DNA from: Pithys albifrons albifrons
Lineage: Eukaryota > Chordata > Aves > Passeriformes > Thamnophilidae
Direction: 5' to 3'
Length of the DNA stretch: 64,000 nt
NCBI RefSeq assembly: GCF_047495875.1
Contig: NC_092459.1
Location: forward strand, 96,319,560-96,383,559
Position numbers and translations under genes: made by a program. The notes below the pieces were generated by a model that did no database searches, was not told the origin of the DNA, and saw nothing but the letters and a program-made list of their open reading frames with translations. Shown here one piece after another: positions 12,121-24,500 of the stretch (position 1 is its first letter; each line of letters starts with the position of its first letter).

Positions 12121-12560
12121 GCCATCGGCAGACTCTTAATTGCATACATTAGGATGATTCCATAGTGGAGATTAATTCTAAATATACCCAAGCAGCTGGT
12201 TAAGATGCCATGGATTACAGTGTGGACTGTACTTTTCCACTTAATTAGATATCAAAATTAAGCAGCAACAAGCATTTTGACATAACGGGGATCAAGCCGC
12301 CGCTTGGCATCCCAGAGCTGCACTAAAGTGACCGCTAAACAGAGCCGCACAGATGGAGAGATATTAAATGCCGCACTGGAAAGTAATTTCAAATAATAAA
12401 ATATCAATATTTACATTTTAATTACCCCTACTGAGAGCCGCTCTGTCATTTTCACTATTGCCGACGCAGCAAGGGGTAGTGGAATGACATTGCGGCTCTG
12501 ACTGCAATGACTATTTTGTTTCCATTAAAGAATGACAAGTGTTTTAGAGGCAGTGACACC
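12121..12560. promoter_or_regulatory. Strong candidate conserved non-coding element with hairpin
   Basis: Eleven CpGs are retained within about 390 bp, with many TTAATT, TAATTA and ATTAAAT cores and ATATCAATATTTAC. The word AGAGCCGC occurs at 12,341-12,348 and 12,434-12,441 and, inverted, at 12,492-12,499. The last two form the ends of an imperfect hairpin. CAATGAC and GAATGACA words recur at the right end. No protein is encoded. This is the best-looking regulatory candidate in the intron, but I could not align it to another genome. Confidence 0.4.
12434..12499. repeat. Imperfect inverted repeat, hairpin-forming, 19-nt loop
   Basis: The left arm 12,434-12,457 pairs with the right arm 12,477-12,499. 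There are 8 pairs (AGAGCCGC/GCGGCTCT), a two-base mismatch, 7 pairs (TGTCATT/AATGACA), a 2-by-1 internal loop and 5 pairs (CACTA/TAGTG). That gives 20 Watson-Crick pairs around a 19-nt loop (12,458-12,476). It could be a DNA cruciform, a dimeric factor site or a structured RNA. The stem is shorter than a typical microRNA precursor. Confidence 0.75.
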
Positions 12561-13617
12561 CAGTGTGTGAACAAGAATGACAGCAGATCAGAAAATTCCT
12601 ATTAAGGGAATAAATGACTCAACAAGAGAATTTACTTTAAGCAGCCAGCTCCTCCTTGAAACACATAATCCCTTCTAAGTTTTCTGCAGGAAGTTTATTA
12701 TTAAAGGTGCCTTGGAGAAACCTTAGCTTCTCATCAAATATTTAGAACGATGGGACCTTACATGATAACTGGTCATTTTAAAAACAGTAATATTCAGTGC
12801 TTATCCTATCTAAGAGTTATATTAAGAATTTTTATGAATCAAAATAGGTTTGAGGGATAGGGAAAGGCACATGGTGAAAAGGAGATTCCTTTCCTATAAG
12901 ACCTGAAGTTTTAATGGCCATGGAGAACACCAAAGGTATATTTGCTGTCTTTTCTTCACCAGTTTTACTACCATTGGCACAGTGAGCATTACACATCCCA
13001 CCTGGCTTACAATTTGCTGGGCCACAGAATTGCACCCAGTTGATCACAAGTAATGTGCATATGCACAGGTTTAGGCACATATATAAACACTTTTTCTTTC
13101 TGTATGTACATCAGAGATCTGTGAGACACCTTTGCAGCACCTTAGGAATCTAATTACTTCTGATCAGGTCTGAGGTCAATCTCATGGAAAATATTATATT
13201 ACATCTGACATGCTGCATTTACAAAGATGAAAAGGAAGGAAGAAAAGTATCAAAACAGTAAAGGAAAAAAAGTCGTCCTTGGGGACGTCTGTCAAACTGT
13301 AGAGATCTTCAAAGAATTTCAATGGCCTCAGACATGAGAAAGTGGGTAAGAGTAAATCCTTGGTCAGTACACCCAATACGCAGCTAAGTGACCCTCCTCC
13401 CAAGTCACGGCATGCATTTATTTAATAATGTGCAGAGCTCAACTTCTATAAATGTGACAAATGGCTAGAACAGAAAGCAGGGGGAAAAAAGACATGAAGA
13501 ATTTTACAGAACAGAAAAGGAACAGCTTTATGGCAGTGACTGTTGCAGGAATTTTAGATCCAGTTTAGACATTAAGGATTAGCAATCAAGTACAAACACG
13601 TTACCTGCTTAACTAGT

Positions 13618-13684
13618 TGATCTTTTTATTTTCTTCTCTTTTTCTTCACTTCTTTTCCTCTCTTTTCTTTTTCTTTTTTTTTTA
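13618..13684 (+). repeat. Pyrimidine-rich tract
   Basis: About 67 bp, almost all C and T, ending in a run of T then AAG. On the transcript strand it is purine-rich. Its + strand form resembles a 3' splice site tract but that is antisense to ESRRG. Confidence 0.85.
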
Positions 13685-13779
13685 AGTACCCAGGAAGTAC
13701 TTCTTAAGCATCCCTAATGCTTTCAGGACAAGACACTTCCCCATTTCTCAACCACTAGCACCTTTTAATTTCTGAAAGA

Positions 13780-13990
13780 GCCACGGTTGAAAATCTTAAT
13801 TAATTGTTCCATACTGCTTCAGGATCATTATGCAATGTAATAAAGGCCGTGTAATTATGAAATTTTACAGCCATTACCAAGGCTGATGGCTCGTATTTCA
13901 TCCTCAGCTGGACCCAATGGCTTTTAGCCACTCAGCTCCCCTTTGATGAACTACAGACAGATCTATCAGGCCCAAACAATATCCAGGCAA
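13780..13990. promoter_or_regulatory. Candidate conserved non-coding element
   Basis: Unique sequence with CTTAATTAATTG, ATTATGCAATG, GTAATAAAGG and GTAATTATG motifs (homeodomain- and C/EBP- or POU-like), followed by a less AT-rich part with CAGCTGG E-box sequence. Only three CpGs, so weaker than the others. Confidence 0.25.
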
Positions 13991-16900
13991 GGCAGCTATA
14001 ATAGCTACCTACAGATGAAGCCATAGATAAAGATAAACTATAAATCTACACACAAATGCAGGCACATTGCCTCAGGATGTCAGAGGGAAGAGGATGAGAC
14101 ACTTGGGAAAGCTGGCGGCTTGCAGAAAGGCAACCTTCTCTGCCTGTCTCTTTTATTCAGTTTGAAATTTGTTTGGTTTCTTAAAGATGTAAAACCATCT
14201 CATACTTCCTCCTCCCAAATTATGTATTTTTTAAGGGCTATGAATTTTTATAAGGAAAGCAAGGAGTCACTTTATTCATCTATTACATTTGACAAAGGCG
14301 ATTTACATGGACAAATCAACTCATCCTACAAATGAAGAATCCTAGTCAACAAGTTTGTAAATCATATTCTTAAAAGTGAATCCAGGTCACTTGCTTCTGA
14401 GACTGAAAAAAGCAAACCCTCCCTCATTTGTAAATGCATTATACTGAGCAGCTGCACAGGGGTGAAGTTGGATGATAGGCTTTCACTGGAGGCACCACAG
14501 GAGATGTAATTTCATGCAATGTTGTCCAACATTATTTTATTTTCAGTCTGAGAATGAAAACTCTTCTAAAAATTAAGTGCAAGTTAAAGAAATAACGGTA
14601 TTCTATGTGCTCTTGGTACCTGTAACACCAGAATGTAGTTTATGGAGGTGACCTCCATGAGTGCCCTCTTTAATTTAAGACAGGAGGCCTTCTGAGTATG
14701 TAGTTAGTCCCTCCAGAGTGAGACAAGGCTGACTAAATGATCTTTAGGTGAGAAAAAGAAATGGAGAGCTGCAGTACCCTGGCCAATTCTGAGAGTCCAG
14801 GGAAGAGTGTGAAAACATTAGCTTGAAAATGGCATCTATTAGTAGTCCATCCAGTAGCCCACAGTTTGTTGTGAAGCTCATGCCATGGTCATGGCTGAGG
14901 CTAAAAGCACTTCAGAAGGCAAGAAAAGTTAAAAAGAAAGCATCAACAGTACTCTCTGATTTCTAATAAAACAACAGAAGGCCTTATCGCTTTCCAAAGA
15001 AATACAACAGATTTAGAGGAGGTTCAGTGAAAACAGAGAATAATGTACCTAAGAAAACTCTTATGAAAAGTCTCAGAAAGCAGAAATTGTCTTCCTCAAG
15101 ATAGTGACTTATGAGAGAATACAGAAGAAGTATATATAGATTAATGATGTAAAAAGTAGGTCTAAAGATTTTGTTCTTTCTCATAACACAGTTTAAACAC
15201 CATTACAGTGAAATGCAGGAAATTCAAAATTGAAGGAAGAAGGAAAACTCTTCATCTACAGTGTAGCTGTACTGGAGAACTTGTTGCCAAAGGATGTCAC
15301 TGAAGCCAAGTACTCAAAAGAGAGGGAGCTGATGCTTAAATGGACAGCCAGAATAGCTCCAAGTATAATATTCCAAATCCAAATTAAAGGATGTTCTTCT
15401 TCCTTATTTCATCTATTCTTTAAGCATAAGGAATTAGAAAAAGTTTTCCTGAGGCTTCTGCCTACTACGAGTTCAAGTTTACACCCCTGAGGCTGATCAC
15501 TGCTGAAGACAGCAGAGTATATGTTGATGACCTACAGCGTTCAGTTCCCAGTTTCCTAAAAACTGAAGCCTCAGAATTTAGGCTGCCTTTCTTTGAGATG
15601 TTTGGAACCTACTCTTACACCTGGAATTCAGAACAGAAGAGCTTAGAGAGATGTGCCCCAGGCAAAGAATTTCAAAATCACAGCAATTGAGCTCTCACTC
15701 TGCTGCTACTGTAGAAAGACAAAAATAATGGATATGGAAGATCCGTGGTGTTATCACAGACATAAAAGCAGACAGGTATATGTATTAATGTGTGTTTACA
15801 TAAGACTGTGGATGCATGCATTTGTACTAAGCAAACCCAGGGTATTCTAAAAGCTACCAAAATGAATAAAGATCACCTGCTCATTAACTTGCATTCCTTG
15901 CTTATTAAATATGCCCTTTTTAATATAAAAAACTATCTTCTTGAAGGGCAAAATAATAATGTAATCACTCAGGTCAGATCAGAGAAGTGTTTTCTGAAAC
16001 AGAGAACGGAGTCACAAAGGGTCACTGGTCAACAAAGCTGCAACTTAAGACAGGCATGGGAATGTGTGACTCAGGTTCCTCCAGTCTAATGCTGAGGATG
16101 CTTGATAAATCTGGTCTTCTAAGGGCCAGTATCTGCTCTTAACATGCTTTGTTGAAACTTCACATAGGGCAGGTATTCATTGCACATCGTGTGAATTGAT
16201 CTGCACCTTGCAGTGCATGTGGAAGCATCATAAACATTCTTAATGGGGAAAATAACCCAACCAAACCCAAAACAAAAGCTTTAAGCACATACAGTACATT
16301 AGAACATCTACATACTAGATAGATCATACAGACATGGCTAGACCAGGATTCCTGGACAGGACTTTAAATTGCCTTCTTATGCTGTAGAAAGTTACCAGAA
16401 ATGACTGAAGACTTCAGTTAAAGCATGGACTATGAAAACTGAGAAGACTGGATGTAGACAAAAAAGATGGCAAATTTTTTCACCTTCTCTACTTCCCACC
16501 CAGTTGACTCATTCAGCCAAATTAGCACCAGCCTCATGGATAAGATCTGTACCTTTACCTCTTTTTATGCTCCCAATCACTCATATCAGTAGAGTAAAAC
16601 ACAGCTACAAATACACTCAGCAGGAGTGTTTTTCAGAGCAAAAACTTCAAGTAAGAAATAAATACAAAGATGTTATTTTTGTTTCTGTCAGAGGCCATAA
16701 TACCAGTTTGCTACATCAATTTAATAAAAACAATGATGATAATGTGAGAAAACACATAAATACCATCCTGCAATTTTATTCTGCAAAAGAAATGCATTAA
16801 GTTTTACTCTCTTTGGTAAATGTCTAATTTGCCAGAGAGAGCATATCAGCATTCCATAATTCAAGATTACTGCAATGATTCTAATAAATTACAGCAAAGA

Positions 16901-19394
16901 ACTATGTGCTGGTCAGAAAGTTAATTTGTAGTTTACTGCAAACTACCTTGAAACGGAACTGGGTGAGACAAGGTTTAATTTTGTCAAATAGGGATTACTA
17001 CAAACGAAAAGGGAATTAGCACTACATATTTTGTGAAATACTTTCATTTCCATATTGGGCTTAAATAATTTTCCTTCTTCAAGTGATTTTTAATAAGCAG
17101 CCACATGTATCTTACATAAAAATACAGTGTTTTTAAGAAACCTGTTTCAGAGAACACAGAGAGGCTTTGCTAAGTCTCAAAAAATACCCAACCACAGTAA
17201 GACCATACTTGGACACAGAAAAAGATATTAGCTTACATACAGATGAAAAATGGAATGGAAATAGTAGTATAATTGTATGTTTTCTCTTTCAATATTCACC
17301 AAAGGGGCATGAATCTTAGCTGCTATAATGCATGCCATGCTTTACCCTGATTTTTTACACTTGGTATTCCCTAGCTGAATTGTTTCTGAAGTCTATGGTG
17401 ATTTTTTTCCACAGCAAATCAGCAGTTTTTCAAGAGGTCTCTGTGCAGCCCAGGAGTATGACATTTACTAATGTGTTGAGATTCAGGGATTCTCCTTTGT
17501 AGAAGCCAACACTAATAAGAAAGATATGGTTCAGTGTCCTGGGTATTCTTCCCAGTTTTATTAATTAGATGGAAAGCTTCTCCCTCTGGAATACTGCGAG
17601 GTATTTATTAACACTTCAGCCCACAAACTAGAGTAAATTTACAGTAGTGGAGGTAATTGTTACATACACCGGCTCTTGTTATCAACTTGGCAGGGATAAG
17701 CAAAAAAAACCCTAGAGGTTTAGATTATGATCTTTTTCATGATATTTTAATTGTGCTTCTTAATCTGCTAAATTAAAAACTATAGTACAATCTTATTCAG
17801 ATCACTGAAAAAAAAGATCGTATCAATTTGCAACAAAATGTATGAATGCTCTTATCTCTTCTAATTATACAAAGAATTTAACAGTCATATTCAATATGGC
17901 CACAGAATGACTAAGATATAAGCTCTTTCTTTCACAGTTGTGCCATCTTATCCCTCAGCCCCTTCACATTTTATTTCAAGTCTCACATCTTTTAATGCAC
18001 AGATACCCTTCCCTAGATGATCCTTAATATCACCACCTTCCTTGTCTTCCTTCATGTTCAATATGAACTACTCCCGTGACTATGTCTCAGCAAACCAATG
18101 ACTGATAATGACCAGGCAGGCACTCAATAATAGCTCAGTTACTAAAGTGCTTTACAAAGAAGAGTTAGGTATGCCCAGAGATACTTTGTGTAACCACATT
18201 TCTCTTACCATTGCTTTCAGCCTTCCTTCTCTCTGCATTCTTCTGCCAGCACAGCATCTTATTCCTTGTAAGCACCAGTAGGTCAACTTAGAATGACACC
18301 AGCAATGCCCTGTCCTGCACACTAATTTACCTAAACTTTTTTTTCCACCATGCAGGTCTCGGTGCTCTGGAAGGTTGAGTTGGGCTTTATTTTGCATTCC
18401 TTAGCCTAAGTTCTACATTTTTGCAACCACAAAGTGCTGGGCTCTACCGTCTGGTTTTCGAGAACTATTTGCCAGTAGTTTCAGAAATTACACAGAAAAC
18501 ATGGCTGTGCTTTGAGTGGATGTGCCATTAGAGAGGTCTAACCTAAAATTTTCATGTCGTAATACCACTCAATCATCTTTTGTTTCTTTGATGTTCTTCT
18601 TGTCCCAGACATTTGCTTTCAAATGTCTGTTTCTTGCTGATCCTCCTTTATGAATAACCAGACACTCACTATGGCATTCCTTATGGGTGTTATGTGCTCT
18701 GTCTCAGGGATCTGAGAAGGAAAGAGGTGAGAATTTCTTCATCTGTTCTGTCAAAACATCATGTTTGCTGGGCTCTCAGGCAATGTTGGGTATCAAGGCC
18801 AAATCAGCAGCAAATCAGGTTGTGCAAGAACCAACAACATACCCCTGCTTAGCTATCCTGATTGCACAGGGCACACGTCTTTCAGAGCTGGCACTTGCCA
18901 AACAGCTAACTAACTTACTAACATCAGCAGTTTACAGGAGTGTATCACAGATGACACCAGAACCATGGATCAAGCATGAGCTACATTTATACAGGAAGAA
19001 TTTGGTCTCCCAAAACTACCAATTACTTTCTCAGTGATTCTGCCAGTCAGAAAATCCCTCTCTGTCTCAGTCTTTCTATTCAAGCTACTGATAAAAGGCC
19101 TATATAGATATTAATTCACAGGGCTGCTATGCTATTTTATTCATTTAATGCTTGAAAATAACAACAAATATTTTAAGCAAAAAAGGTCTACAAAGTATAG
19201 TCAACATTTTTGAAAAGTATATGAAACGGATGAAGGGCTAAAATGTTTAGAAAAGGATGAATAAGGTCTAGGTTCATAGCATATAAAAGAAACAAATCAG
19301 TGATGCACTGTGCTCACGTATTTCAATACTAACATGCTATAGATCATATTTAATGTTTTAAATCTACAGCTCTCAAAGGACTCCAAAATTGGGG

Positions 19395-19495
19395 GTATGA
19401 ATACAGGTTTCACCATAAGGAAGTTACATGATTTGCCCAAGGTTATACAGTAACTCAGAGTCAAGAAAGGGACTTAGCCTTCAGCTTCTACTGTT
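19395..19495. mobile_element. Probable relic of an ancient MIR/L2-type retroposon
   Basis: The stretch GATTTGCCCAAGGTTATACA followed by AGTAACTCAGAGTCAAGAAAGG resembles the widely shared amniote repeat segment that reads roughly 'gacttgcccaaggtcacacagctagtaagtggcagagc'. The match is recognisable by eye but degenerate, as expected for an old family in a bird. Boundaries and family are uncertain. Confidence 0.45.
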
Positions 19496-20104
19496 GGGGT
19501 GTCTCTATGGATTACAGCAGATCTCCATGTCTGGCTTGAACTAAATCCCTCTGAGGGCCAGTTCAAAGTGTCCTGATCACATTAACAGACTCTGAATGTA
19601 GCCCATGTAATGAAAGAGTTTCATGTTTTCTCATACTTTGCCCACTAGCTAATCATGAGAAACAGACCAAAAGAACATGAAGTGTTGAAGTTGAGCAGTA
19701 CAAAGGAGCTGGAGATGGCTTCTAAGGTGACCATTTCTACTCCAGGTATTTTTATGGATGCAGGACTGTGCCCACCAAATGAATGTGTTTGGCATTGCAT
19801 TAAGATGAACACAAAGTAAAACAAGCACCTTAACCACACAGTGCTGACTTTATAACACTGAGTAAGAGGGTCAAGTGCACCAGTGTTATAAAACTGTAAA
19901 TAGACATTGATATTATACTGTATGTATGAAAATGCATAAAATACATTTAATTAACTCTACTCTGTGATACAAACTGACAATTTTAAACAGAAATTTCAAA
20001 GCTAAGCCTGACACCTTTCGAGTCATTTTGCTCTCTCAGGAAAATACATATTTAGGCCAGATTTCTATACATTTGTATGGTTTTTTTTAATATTTGAAAA
20101 ATGC

Positions 20105-20290
20105 ATATTATTTACCCAACTGCCTGGAATATCTATTGGAGAAATATGTATTTATTTTTAAAAGCAATCCATATATTATTTACTCAGTGGATGAAAATGA
20201 CTTCAAAAGACCGTTCTGGTTCATCAAATAAATACATATTTATAAATGGTTTTTAAAATGGATATTATTTACTCAATGGACTGTAATGGC
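20105..20290. repeat. Diverged internal repeat in an AT-rich element
   Basis: The word ATATTATTTAC recurs at 20,105, 20,173 and 20,262. The last two copies extend to ATATTATTTACTCARTGGAY followed by GAAAATG or TGTAATGG. Each is preceded by similar AAATAYRTATTTAT and TTTTAAAA words, giving a period of about 89 bp (68 bp between the first and second). It looks like an old local duplication rather than a microsatellite, in a CpG-poor, TAAT-rich context. Confidence 0.65.
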
Positions 20291-20559
20291 TCTGCTAGTG
20301 CCATTTCATGTAAATATGTAATTAGCCACATAATAAAAAATCCTCACAAAATATCTCCAAGAAGCAATAAATTTCTATGTGTCAATGTAAAATACCTAGT
20401 CTATTGTTATTATTTTGTCTTTAAACAGCGAAGGTGATTACCCTATGCTAATGGCAAAGGCTTTGCTGTATTTTTAAAATCCTGCTAGCTCTGCAATTAT
20501 ACAAAATACGAAGTTGAAATCCTTTCCTTTAAAATTAGTGGTTTATAATTCTCATCTTG

Positions 20560-20695
20560 CAGCCCGTGCACCTGGCCTGACTTTTTCTGCCAGCCCCACG
20601 GACGTGGAGCAGACTCCGCATAAAGCCTGGCTCCATCCTCAGCAGCCGCGATAACTGAGCACTCCTGTCAGCAGGGAACGGAGAGCACGTGCTAC
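20560..20695. promoter_or_regulatory. Small intronic CpG patch with E-box
   Basis: Eight CpGs lie in about 135 bp (CCCGTG, CACGGACGTG, TCCGCA, CCGCGA, AACGGA, CACGTG), ending in the palindromic E-box GCACGTGC near 20,686-20,693. It abuts the AT-rich repeated element on its left. Regulatory role is inferred. Confidence 0.28.
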
Positions 20696-22358
20696 CATTC
20701 TGTGCTGTTCCCACACAAGCTTCTCCCCACTGCTAGCCAACGCACCTGCACCATTGCTGGACCATCTTGGGGAAGGCCTGCCAATTTTGTACAGTGCCAA
20801 ACTTTACTTATTTGTTTATCTTCACATGGCTTATTTTCTGCAGAGCACTGAAGATTCTCCAAAATCCCTTTTCTTGTGAGAGTGAGGGTGGGATATGAGG
20901 CATGAAACTCCAGAGACAAAATCTATTTTATTACACAGTCCTGCATGAGTTTCTATTTGAAAGGATGTGACTGAATAGAAGCAGCCACCTCAAGTGGTTT
21001 GGAATTAACATTAAGAACAAGAATTGCTAGGCCTTGGCAAAGAAAATAGATGCCCACTTTCAAAGAGGAGTGAATAGTGTCATTTTAAGTAGTGCATGTG
21101 TGTTATGTGCTGGAATAAGTGTCATATTAAGATGTAAATTTTATTATCTGAGCAGAATACCAGGTGATTAATTCTGATAGCATAGTGATCAACTGGTACA
21201 GGTGCTGCACCTGAGTAATGTTTGTTTCTGCACACATTGGTTACAGAGGTGCAGCACTAACACAGGTGTCACTTGCATAGCCGTGCAACATCTCTCATTT
21301 CCTGAAAACACTGACACTGGCAGTTAGGCTGCATGTAGTTCTGCCAAATTTTTCAATTAGACCCATTATTGATTTGATGAAAAAGCAAATTAAACATACC
21401 ATGGTAGTATGTAAAATGGTTAGACAGAACATAAGGTTCTGGTGCTGAGCTTCTTAGGCACATGGCTCGTGTGCAGCTTTTACTCACCAAAGTCCCTGGA
21501 GATTACAAAAACAGGGGAGACTTTTGCAAGAGACCTAGGCAGCATCAGTCTAGCAATTGAAGTATGAAACAACTGGGAATATCTTAATGTAAAGTGAAAG
21601 CTCCAACTTTGTTAGGACAAGGGCTAAAATTACTTAGCTGCTTCATTTAAATCTGGAAAAAAATCTCTTGTTTTCACAAAACTGCTAGAGATTGACACCA
21701 GTCTGAGAATGAAGACAGGTAAAAAAATTTTATTTCAAAATAGCAAGAACATGCATTTGTTAATTGATGATACATTTTAAGTTGTTTAAATCTCTGACAT
21801 GTGGACTCAACACTGTGCAAAAGTATTTCTTCTCAATTTTCCCTCATGAAAGAACAAGAGTTTTGACACCAAGAATGAGTAACACACAGTCCCTGTCCAG
21901 CAGCTTCCATGCTTTGCACAACCACATTCCCCAGCCTTGCCTCCTTAGCAGGAGCTCAACAGGATGGGGAGCCCAAAGCAAGCAGGTGTGCTTACAAGCC
22001 TGCCTCTTGCCTGATTTCCACTTAACTCATTTACCAAATCAAATCAAACTGCTACTGTGAAAACTATTTTCTCACAGAGGGGGCTAAAGGATCTCTCCAT
22101 GAGTCACCCCAGAGCACCTGAGGTTCAGTTTCCCAAAGCAAGTTAGCTGAAACAAACATAACTGACAGGATGCTGCAGTAGCAGGTCCACCCAGGGCACA
22201 CAGCTCATGGCAAGAAGTTTCTTAAGGTCAAACACATAAGCCCACTGTCTGGCTTTGGTGTGCTGGAAACCTACATTAAGTCAGCACAAGCCTACAAAAT
22301 CCTCTTTTCTTATTTCCGCATAGCCGCTTCTGTCGCAGCAGAGAGACAGTATTTTGCA

Positions 22359-22375
22359 CTCTCTCTCTCTCTCTC
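22359..22375 (+). repeat. Short CT dinucleotide repeat
   Basis: Eight CT units plus C, uninterrupted, then GTGTC. Confidence 0.95.
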
Positions 22376-23274
22376 GTGTCACTCCGCACTGTAAGAAGGC
22401 CCAGTAATATAATTTCCAACAGGCTCAAATTTCTGTTGAAATTAGCAGTCTCCCCGCAGGTCTGCAATTTTAGGGGCTGTAGTCTATACTATTAAATCAG
22501 TCTAAAATATCTGGATAAAAGTTATGCTATTTCAGATGAGATTTTGGGTTATTTTGCCACTAGTGCTGCCAGGATACAAGCTTAGGTCTCTTTCTCTTTT
22601 GAAAAGCTTGTAAACTGCTGTACACAAATAAAGTCATTAATGGAAGGCAAGACGTTGCGAATCAGACAATGAACATATCAATTAATCCCTGGGATGCACA
22701 TGAGGCAATCAATTTTCCCAAATCAATTCTAAAAAAAAAAGGATAAAGAAAGAAAAACAATTTGAATTTTCACTGCTTTGAAAAGATGAGGATGAGCAGA
22801 GAGACGGAGGGAAGCTGGTGTGCCAATCCTTCTCACTGGCTGTCTTCACTGTGTTCTGTAATTACTAAAACTGAGGTAACTTGCAAAAATTGTGAAAAGT
22901 TACTCTGTGTCAGAGTCAAAACTGAAATTTCAGGTTAAAATGTCTAAAAAGAAAGGAAGAGAGGAGGAATGTAGCGAGCATTAGGAAACTTTTGAACTTC
23001 AGTCTCATACAAGCGCAAGGTGCCCGCATCAGGAAAAGGGGTAATGTTTCTCTCCCTGTGCCTTTTTGTGCACTGATGGAAGTGATGTCCTGCAGCTTTT
23101 CAAGTCATTTATTGAAGTTTGGAGGTGGTAGTGGGAATGTTGTTAAGGGAAGTAAAAAAAGCAATGTCCATTTGAAGCTTGTCTGTGAACTTTGCATGAA
23201 CCGCCAGGAATAATGTAGTGTGATGACAAGCCAGTTATACCTTCCACTAAATTTGCTGTCTGGAATGAACTGAA

Positions 23275-23540
23275 ATAGTGTTTGGTTTGTGTAATTACGT
23301 CCATCTATCTTTATATTCCAGCGGCATATCGCAAATTGAAAATACTAAAAATTGACTGTTGGTTCTGATATTTAATGATTGCCAAAGACAAGACGATGAT
23401 TTATTGGTTACTTACCGATGTGACACATTTGCATCTTATTAGACGGAGATTACTATTCCTTAAAATGCGGACGAGGCCTGATCATGTCTGATGGATTGAT
23501 TTGATTTGCAAATGTAATCAAACTAATAAGAGGGAAAAAA
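23275..23540. promoter_or_regulatory. Candidate conserved non-coding element
   Basis: Eight CpGs are retained (TTACGTCC, AGCGGC, ATCGCA, GACGAT, ACCGAT, GACGGA, TGCGGACGAG) in an AT-rich, non-repetitive stretch. It contains TGATTTATTGG, GATTGATTTGATT and a perfect 7-bp inverted repeat TTTGATT/AATCAAA (23,500-23,522) around TGCAAATGT. PBX/HOX-, POU- and TCF-like sites are therefore dense. It probably is an enhancer, but this was not aligned. Confidence 0.37.
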
Positions 23541-24435
23541 TGAGCAATAATGCCTTGTTTTTCAACTGGCAATCACTCCCCTGCCAACAACACTGATATC
23601 CCTGACTAAGCAGCCTTCACACAGTCTTCCTGTCTCCTCAAATAAACAAAGGGATGCAAAGAGCTTGATAAGAGGATAACGAGCCAAGTATGGATGTAAC
23701 ATGGAGCCTGTACCTCAGCACAGTACAAATGTATCAATGGGAGCACCAGGACAGGACTTACTGTGTGTTCAGCCCTTAAAATCAGTGAGCTAAAAGCCAA
23801 AGAGCAAAACTCTGCGATAAAAAAAACCCTTTACTGAGTGAGGGATAAAAAACAACTGCCTAAGAAAAGAAAAGTCATTTTAATTTAGAGAACCCCAGGA
23901 GAACACTTCCCACCAGTACAAAAATTACAGAATAAGTACCTGGAATTCCTCAACCTGATGGGAAGTTAATTGAGGAGCGTATTTTGGATAATATGATTCA
24001 AGCAACTGGAATCACTGACTTGTAGCCATAGCATCAGAGAACCTATTTCCAGAAATGTGCTGGATGGTGATTTAAAATTATTCAAAATACTAAATGCAGG
24101 GATTCTGTAATTTTTATCTGCACCATATTGGTAATATAAACACATAATATATTTCACAGCAAACATTCTATCATTCTGGCCAGATGCTGATGTTCCTGAA
24201 AGCACTGAAATATGGTTCTAGATAAGAGCAGACTCTTATTTTACTTACAGTAAATGACCCTAATTTTCCAAACTAGGATTCCTGTTCTTGTTAATAATAC
24301 TAATACTACTAATAACAAGCTTTGTGGAAGGAATTGCACCAAGTCTCCCTCCCCCATTTAAACAAAAGTGTTAATGCAAGCAGAAGGCAAATAGTAAAGC
24401 ACTGAGGTCTATACAGGTTTCAGAGTGCCTATTTA

Positions 24436-24500
24436 GGGACTGATCCAAAGCACAGTGAAATCCAGGCAAGTCTTCCTATTGGCCTAAATGGATTTTCATA
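24436..24500. mobile_element. Decayed sauropsid interspersed-repeat fragment (tentative)
   Basis: GGACTGATCCAAAGCACAGT followed by GAAATCCAGGCAAGTCTTCC resembles a motif very common in reptile and bird genomes ('gatccaaagcccattgaaatcaatggaagtc'). The family name and limits are not determinable by eye. Confidence 0.35.

Larger units (their letters stand above)
12561..20040 (-). other. ESRRG: ESRRG large intron, 12.6-20.0 kb segment
   Basis: Intronic AT-rich DNA. It holds a pyrimidine tract at 13,618-13,684, a candidate element at 13,780-13,990 and a decayed repeat relic at about 19,395-19,495. The span 14,060-19,380 shows nothing beyond chance open frames (the longest is 122 codons at 16,432-16,800, without recognisable similarity). 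Confidence 0.75.

Noticed and set aside
16432..16800. 122-codon open frame on the + strand
   Set aside because: Composition looks like translated intron; no family recognised.
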